Part shown: piece after piece, positions 6,333-9,338 of the stretch | Position numbering within the stretch: position 1 is the first letter of the stretch | Layout of the letters: each line of letters starts with the position of its first letter | Source: Nitrosopumilus sp. UBA526 | GTDB lineage: Archaea > Thermoproteota > Nitrososphaeria > Nitrososphaerales > Nitrosopumilaceae | Direction of reading: 5' to 3' | Length of the DNA stretch: 9,338 nucleotides | Assembly (NCBI GenBank): GCA_002506665.1 | Contig: DAXZ01000040.1 | Span: 706-10,043 of the forward strand | Made by a program: the position numbers and the translations under genes | Notes under the pieces: generated by a model | What the model saw: only the letters and a program-made list of their open reading frames with translations | Told to the model about the DNA's origin: nothing | Databases searched by the model: none

Positions 6333-6830
6333 CTACAAATACGAACCAACAACCATCTCATCATGTTTTATATGGTTTTCTTGTACATACGTCCAAGAAC
6401 TTTCATGCTCACTACACTCAAAGAACCAATAACAAGGATAAGAGTAACCCAGTTGAAATTTCATTTGTCTTTGCTCATCCAGCACAATTGGGCTTAGTTG
6501 GTACAAAATATTTTGGACTCTATTTTCAGATTCATCAAGCTCTGCATAGTAAGATCGTAGTAGCCAATATTGGGGATTCTCATCTGCCTGTTCTTGTGTT
6601 GGTATTCCCAAATCATTCATTTCTGAAATCAACTCATAAAGTCTTTTTTCTAGATATTCTTTTTTTATTGGATCCTTTATGGTTTGTATTTCTCGTGCGA
6701 TTTGTTCTGCTTCTGTTCCAAAGTTGTTTATTTGTTCGTTTCTTGTTCCTTTATCGACAAATACATTATCAAGCCCAAGTGGAATTAATAATACAAGTGC
6801 CAACAATGGTATTATAATTTTCAATGTCAT
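6333..6830 (-). CDS. Predicted secreted or membrane-anchored protein, probably truncated by an in-frame TAG
   Basis: This encodes 165 residues that I do not recognise. Residues 1-20 (MTLKIIIPLLALVLLIPLGL) form a signal peptide or N-terminal anchor. Residues 28-75 are charged and helical with heptad-like spacing, probably a coiled coil. The rest is rich in Tyr, Glu and Gln, with two cysteines (133 and 139) in PCYWFFEC that could form a disulphide outside the cell. The ATG at 6830 fits a TATA-like TTTTTATTC about 26 nt upstream; a longer TTG start at 6896 would lie within promoter-like AT-rich sequence. After the TAG at 6335-6333 the same frame stays open for 72 more codons, so the gene was probably about 238 codons long and suffered a nonsense mutation. 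It could still yield a shortened exported protein. Confidence 0.6.
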   Translation of the reverse strand: MTLKIIIPLLALVLLIPLGLDNVFVDKGTRNEQINNFGTEAEQIAREIQTIKDPIKKEYLEKRLYELISEMNDLGIPTQEQADENPQYWLLRSYYAELDESENRVQNILYQLSPIVLDEQRQMKFQLGYSYPCYWFFECSEHESSWTYVQENHIKHDEMVVGSYL

Positions 6831-6850
6831 TATTATTATTACTACAAACT

Positions 6851-6862
6851 TGAATAAAAAGA
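6851..6862 (-). promoter_or_regulatory. Probable TATA box of the secreted protein gene
   Basis: The minus strand reads CTTTTTATTCAA here, about 26 nt before the ATG at 6830. A second AT-rich candidate (AATTTAAATTT) lies at about 6885-6895, so the exact promoter is uncertain. Confidence 0.4.
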
Positions 6863-6909
6863 CTGATCTTAATTCTATCCGTAAATTTAAATTCAAAAAT
6901 AGTATCTGT

Positions 6910-6930
6910 CTAGGTCGTACCTAGCTTTTT
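6910..6930 (+). repeat. Perfect hairpin followed by a T run
   Basis: CTAGGT (6910-6915) and ACCTAG (6919-6924) are perfect inverted repeats around a 3-nt CGT loop, followed by C and TTTTT (6926-6930). In bacteria this would look like a short intrinsic terminator. Archaeal termination depends mainly on the T run. It lies between the divergent secreted protein gene and the broken membrane protein gene, so it could also be a palindromic protein-binding site. Confidence 0.45.
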
Positions 6931-6978
6931 CAGTGATAAATACAAAATTATCTATTCATAGGCATAAAATTGTCAAAT

Positions 6979-7155
6979 ATGTGGTGGTTTTTGTTGCCAG
7001 TATTCTTTACCATAATCTGTGGTATCATAGCATGATACATTACCAGAAATGATGATTATATTAGATCAAAACAGTTCTTGCATCTTGGTGTGATTGTAGC
7101 GATTGCAGAGGTTATACTCAAGAACTTTCTACTTTCTTCGCTGGGTCTGCTGTAA
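6979..7155 (+). pseudogene. Small two-helix membrane protein gene broken by an in-frame TGA
   Basis: The plus strand from ATG 6979 reads MWWFLLPVFFTIICGIIA, then TGA at 7033-7035, then YITRNDDYIRSKQFLHLGVI and VAIAEVILKNFLLSSLGLL, ending at TAA 7153-7155 (58 codons). The layout is a Trp-rich helix ending in a Gly-Ile-Ile-Ala turn, a short charged stretch (TRNDD), a Lys, then a second helix. It resembles the small archaeal hairpin module 'W.L.P..fGiiGGiiA...rkdDp.kAk..L..Gi'. Family members usually have an aromatic residue at the stop position, so TGG to TGA is the likely lesion. A TTG at 6970 is an alternative start. Without readthrough only an 18-residue helix would be made. The family link is from memory of its pattern. 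Confidence 0.5.
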
Positions 7156-7430
7156 TCGCTTGGTTTAGACGATTTGGATATATGCCTGAATTAAAATAAG
7201 ATCCATATTTCAGGTATGACTATGTCTCGATAACGTTACAGTACCTCTGATCGCTATTCTTTTATCATGATTTAGAAAGGGTTGTGCTGGCTAAAAGTTC
7301 ATGAAAGTTATTTAATATTCATGGATTTGTTCACATATTAGTTATATAAAAAAAATAGCCGTGATTATTTGTTATATTTTTACTAGCAACAAGTTTCTTT
7401 ATTTACTGATAATCATATCAGATAGATAAG
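7156..7430 (+). other. Gene-free AT-rich interval
   Basis: I see no supportable gene on either strand in these 275 bp. The interval holds an imperfect inverted repeat, ATGCCTGAA at 7182-7190 against TTCAGGTAT at 7209-7217 (nine pairs including one G-T). Around 7335-7380 is an A/T-rich run, and near the right end lies the TATA-like box of the following gene. Confidence 0.6.
7397..7404 (+). promoter_or_regulatory. TATA-like box of the 52-residue CxxC protein gene
   Basis: CTTTATTT is centred about 30 nt before the ATG at 7431, which predicts a very short or absent leader. No clear Shine-Dalgarno precedes the ATG. Confidence 0.4.
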
Positions 7431-7589
7431 ATGGAGTTTAGAGAAGTGTACTGTTCAAATTGTAAAAAGGTTCTGGGGCGTTACAATACAAAGTTCTATA
7501 ATGATGACAAGATCGGCGAGTTGCTAAATACAACACATGTTACCCATGTTAGAAATGGCCATCAGGTTATAATTAGAAAGGTTAGATAG
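7431..7589 (+). CDS. Small CxxC protein, possible single-zinc domain, unknown function
   Basis: This encodes 52 residues. The N-terminus REVYCSNCKKVLGRYN carries Cys8 and Cys11 in a zinc-knuckle-like CxxC. The second half has His36, His39 and His44 (TTHVTHVRNGH), so a C2H2-type site using HxxH is possible. The C-terminus is basic (IIRKVR). Many tiny zinc proteins of this shape are found in Nitrososphaerota, most uncharacterised and often guessed to bind nucleic acid. Support for a real gene comes from the ATG with a TATA-like box upstream, the zinc-knuckle pattern, and the stop lying just inside the end of the convergent gene (8-bp tail overlap). I cannot assign a role. A chance frame is less likely given this composition. 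Confidence 0.68.
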   Translation: MEFREVYCSNCKKVLGRYNTKFYNDDKIGELLNTTHVTHVRNGHQVIIRKVR

Positions 7590-8118
7590 TTTTGATCTTT
7601 TTGATTGCCTCAGAGAGATTCGATACTCTGTGAATTCTCTCATCGTTGATATCTTGGTTCCATGGCTGTGAATACAGAATTATTCTCTTGTTGTTTTTGA
7701 GGAACCTTGCAACATTTATTGGAGAATCATCAATGAACACATCATAGTCTAGGTCTGCCTTTGCCGGACCGCTGATAACTGATACATACTTGTCATATGA
7801 TATGTTGTGATAGTCCAGCCAGAGTTTTACAGAGGAGTTAGTCTGGGGGTTTCTTGCAGTGACAATGTCTACTGTACCTAGATTTGAGAGAGATTCTGTC
7901 ATAGAGGACAGGTTCTCTTCGGTTGTAGGTACGGACATCCATTCCTCCCAACACAGATCAAGTTCTTTGTAGAAAGCATAACGATCCATCTCGGGCTTGA
8001 ATAGTTCCCATGCTTCCCATTTTATTATTTCATGTTTTTTTATACCGAGTCTATTGTATTTTATCCAAGACACTATCACGTCTGCAAGAACGCCATCAAC
8101 ATCAAGTGCAATCCTCAT
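7582..8118 (-). CDS. HAD-superfamily phosphatase, 5'-nucleotidase (NT5C)-like
   Basis: This encodes 178 residues with all four HAD motifs: DVDGVLAD at residues 6-13 (Asp6 nucleophile, Asp8 acid/base), VTAR at 86-89 (Thr87), Lys120 and FIDDSP at 128-133 (Asp130 and Asp131 for Mg). The small cap after motif I and the QPWN near 151-154 fit the NT5C-like 5'(3')-deoxyribonucleotidase group, so a small phosphorylated nucleotide is a reasonable substrate guess, but HAD substrate calls are unreliable. The ATG at 8118 abuts the TAG of dnaJ with no gap and has a GGGTGA 4 nt upstream, so it is probably translated from the dnaJ message. Its 3' end overlaps the small CxxC protein gene tail-to-tail by 8 bp. 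The fold is certain; the substrate is not. Confidence 0.83.
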   Translation of the reverse strand: MRIALDVDGVLADVIVSWIKYNRLGIKKHEIIKWEAWELFKPEMDRYAFYKELDLCWEEWMSVPTTEENLSSMTESLSNLGTVDIVTARNPQTNSSVKLWLDYHNISYDKYVSVISGPAKADLDYDVFIDDSPINVARFLKNNKRIILYSQPWNQDINDERIHRVSNLSEAIKKIKTI

Positions 8119-9180
8119 CTAGTCACCCGCTCTTTGAAATTCGTCTAAGAGTTTCTTTTGGTGTTTGTTGAGTTTTTGGGGGACATTTACCACAATTCTA
8201 ACAAACTGATCCCCCCTTCCACGATAATTGACATGTGTAACGCCTTTGCCCTTTAGTTTGATTATGGTGTTTGGCTGGCTTCCGGAATCTACTTTTATCT
8301 TTTCTGTGCCATCCAAAGTTGGAACAATGATTTCACAACCCAAGGCAGCATCAACCATGGAGACATCATGATCATAAAAGATGTCTTTACCATCCCGATT
8401 GAACTTGGAATGAGGTTGTACCCTTACTCTAACTATCAGATCACCATTAGTGCCGTCAGGGATCTCATCTCCTTCTCCGGGAACTGTATAATCTCCTGAA
8501 TCAATTCCGGGCGGAATGTTAAAGGTAATAGTCTTGGAGCCCCGCTTCTTTCCATGTCCTTTGCAGTCACTGCAAGGAGTTTCAATTATAGATCCTTGGC
8601 CTTTGCAGGCAGGACATGTTGTAGCAGTTACAAACGAGGTAAATCCCATATTGCGAGTCTGCCTTATCTGTCCTTGACCACCACATGTTCTACATGCCAT
8701 CCTGTTGGTGCCAGGCTTTGCTCCAGAACCACTGCATGTGTCACATTGAATCGTTTTTTGTAGATTAATCTCCATCTTTTTGCCACGAAGTACATCCTCC
8801 AAAGTGACAGACGTTTCATAGAGAAGATCAGAACCGCGTTGTTGTTGGTTAAAGCCAAATCCACCCATGCCGCCACGGCCAAAGATAGACTCAAAGATAG
8901 ACTCAAAACCTCTTCCTTGGGAGCCCCCAAAGATGTCTTCGCTTGAATATCTGCCATCAACGCCGGCATGGCCATGTTGATCATAGACTTGTTTTTTTTC
9001 GGGATCAGAGAGTACCCCATATGCCTCAGAGATCTCTTTAAAGTGTTCAGCAGATTCTGAGGACTGGTTCCTGTCGGGATGAAATTTTAGTGCTAGTTTT
9101 CGATACTGTTGTTTGATTTCATCTGGTGGGGTTGTCTTTGAGACGCCTAAAACCTCATAATAGTCACGTTTTGCAGCCAT
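8119..9180 (-). CDS. dnaJ: Chaperone protein DnaJ (type I, with zinc domain)
   Basis: This 353-residue Hsp40 delivers unfolded proteins to DnaK and stimulates its ATPase. The J domain occupies residues 5-70 with the HPD motif at 34-36. A Gly/Phe-rich linker runs from about 84 to 115. The zinc domain has four CxxCxGxG repeats: CDTCSGSG (146-153), CRTCGGQG (163-170), CPACKGQG (189-196) and CSDCKGHG (203-210). Two substrate-binding beta domains follow to about 335, then a short dimerisation tail. The length is slightly below bacterial DnaJ. The ATG at 9180 gives an exact J-domain start and has its own TATA box about 29 nt upstream. dnaK precedes it with a 48-nt gap. Archaeal dnaK/dnaJ are generally regarded as acquired from bacteria. 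The linker contains a duplicated 12-bp unit. Confidence 0.97.
   Translation of the reverse strand: MAAKRDYYEVLGVSKTTPPDEIKQQYRKLALKFHPDRNQSSESAEHFKEISEAYGVLSDPEKKQVYDQHGHAGVDGRYSSEDIFGGSQGRGFESIFESIFGRGGMGGFGFNQQQRGSDLLYETSVTLEDVLRGKKMEINLQKTIQCDTCSGSGAKPGTNRMACRTCGGQGQIRQTRNMGFTSFVTATTCPACKGQGSIIETPCSDCKGHGKKRGSKTITFNIPPGIDSGDYTVPGEGDEIPDGTNGDLIVRVRVQPHSKFNRDGKDIFYDHDVSMVDAALGCEIIVPTLDGTEKIKVDSGSQPNTIIKLKGKGVTHVNYRGRGDQFVRIVVNVPQKLNKHQKKLLDEFQRAGD
8123..8128 (-). promoter_or_regulatory. Shine-Dalgarno-like site for the HAD phosphatase gene
   Basis: The minus strand reads GGGTGA within the last dnaJ codons, 4 nt before the ATG at 8118. GGTGA pairs with the usual archaeal 16S 3' end. The spacing is shorter than ideal, so coupling to dnaJ termination may also matter. 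Confidence 0.45.
8881..8904. repeat. 12-bp tandem duplication inside dnaJ
   Basis: AAAGATAGACTC occurs twice in direct succession (8881-8892 and 8893-8904) with no mismatch. It encodes the repeated FESI in FESIFESIF, at residues 92-100 of DnaJ in the Gly/Phe linker. The repeat length is a multiple of three, so the frame is kept. Confidence 0.85.
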
Positions 9181-9205
9181 GAATTATACCTTTATCATAA
9201 TTACA

Positions 9206-9213
9206 GTATAAAT
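9206..9213 (-). promoter_or_regulatory. TATA box of dnaJ
   Basis: The minus strand reads ATTTATAC, close to the archaeal TTTATA consensus, centred about 29 nt before the dnaJ ATG. It lies in the dnaK-dnaJ gap, so dnaJ (and the HAD gene) can be transcribed separately from dnaK. Confidence 0.65.
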
Positions 9214-9228
9214 GATTGAGTTGCAGGC

Positions 9229-9338
9229 TCAGGTGCTTTTGGTTTCATCAGCCGAGTCAGTCTGTCCCTGTGTACCTTGCTGTCCTTCTGCACTCTGTTG
9301 GTCTCCGGTATCTGGACTTTGTGTATTTTGCTGGTCTC
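9229..9338 (-). CDS. dnaK: Chaperone protein DnaK (Hsp70), C-terminal tail only
   Basis: Only the last 35 codons are in the window; the frame enters from the right edge and ends at TGA (9231-9229). The visible tail is rich in Gln, Gly, Asp, Ser and Thr (for example QSPDTGDQQSAEGQQ) and ends DSADETKST. Such a low-complexity acidic tail is usual after the lid domain of DnaK, and dnaK is the expected gene directly upstream of dnaJ. No catalytic part is visible, so the call rests on position and composition. GrpE is the main alternative but normally lacks this kind of tail. Confidence 0.68.
   Translation of the reverse strand, partial: DQQNTQSPDTGDQQSAEGQQGTQGQTDSADETKST

Noticed and set aside
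6333..6335. TAG read as pyrrolysine
   Set aside because: The protein is not a methylamine methyltransferase, no pyl genes are visible, and this lineage is not known for pyrrolysine use. A nonsense mutation is simpler.
6299..6817. 172-codon plus-strand open frame
   Set aside because: It is antisense to the secreted protein gene. The apparent hydrophobic, Phe/Leu-rich stretch reflects the Lys/Glu-rich helix of the opposite strand.
7064..7197. Alternative frame over the broken membrane gene ending WFRRFGYMPELK
   Set aside because: It looks protein-like at its end, but it has no start after an upstream TAG, and the overlapping hairpin membrane frame is more coherent. A frameshifted tail cannot be fully excluded.
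1..9338. CRISPR array, toxin-antitoxin or phage-defence system
   Set aside because: I see no spaced direct repeats and no Cas, nuclease-antitoxin or other defence gene set on either strand.

Overview
The window looks like part of a marine-type Nitrososphaerota (Thaumarchaeota) chromosome, probably Nitrosopumilales. The signs are moderate to low G+C, frequent TTG starts, archaeal TATA boxes about 25-30 nt before leaderless start codons, a GPN-loop GTPase, an archaeal-type one-chain GlyRS, a QueC that would serve archaeosine synthesis, and a bacterial-type DnaK/DnaJ pair of the kind known in this phylum. The lineage is inferred from gene content only.

Layout. 1-329 (-) is the N-terminal part of a multi-pass flippase-like membrane protein. 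Divergent from it, 464-2814 (+) is a tightly packed operon: GPN-loop GTPase, homoserine kinase (thrB) and 7-cyano-7-deazaguanine synthase (queC), joined by a zero-gap junction and an ATGA overlap. It runs tail-to-tail into a two-helix membrane protein (3062-2811, -). 5446-3121 (-) is an nfo-glyS operon (endonuclease IV, then glycyl-tRNA synthetase). A class II tRNA-Leu(CAG) lies upstream at 5594-5510 (-).

5596 to about 7430 is a decaying accessory stretch. It holds a possible 3' fragment of a minus-strand gene ending one base from the tRNA, a frameshifted and internally deleted IS110-family transposase remnant, a secreted protein gene interrupted by an in-frame TAG, and a tiny membrane protein gene interrupted by an in-frame TGA. 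About 275 bp of gene-free AT-rich DNA follows.

7431-7589 (+) is a 52-residue possible zinc protein. From the right edge, on the minus strand, come the end of dnaK, complete dnaJ with its own TATA box, and a HAD-family 5'-nucleotidase-like phosphatase abutting dnaJ.

Two modes of translation initiation are visible. First genes of transcripts have a TATA box about 24-31 nt before the start codon and almost no leader. The internal genes thrB, glyS and the HAD gene have Shine-Dalgarno-like motifs. Most of the window is housekeeping. I do not see a complete undescribed system. The most unusual part is the cluster of broken genes around the IS110 remnant.
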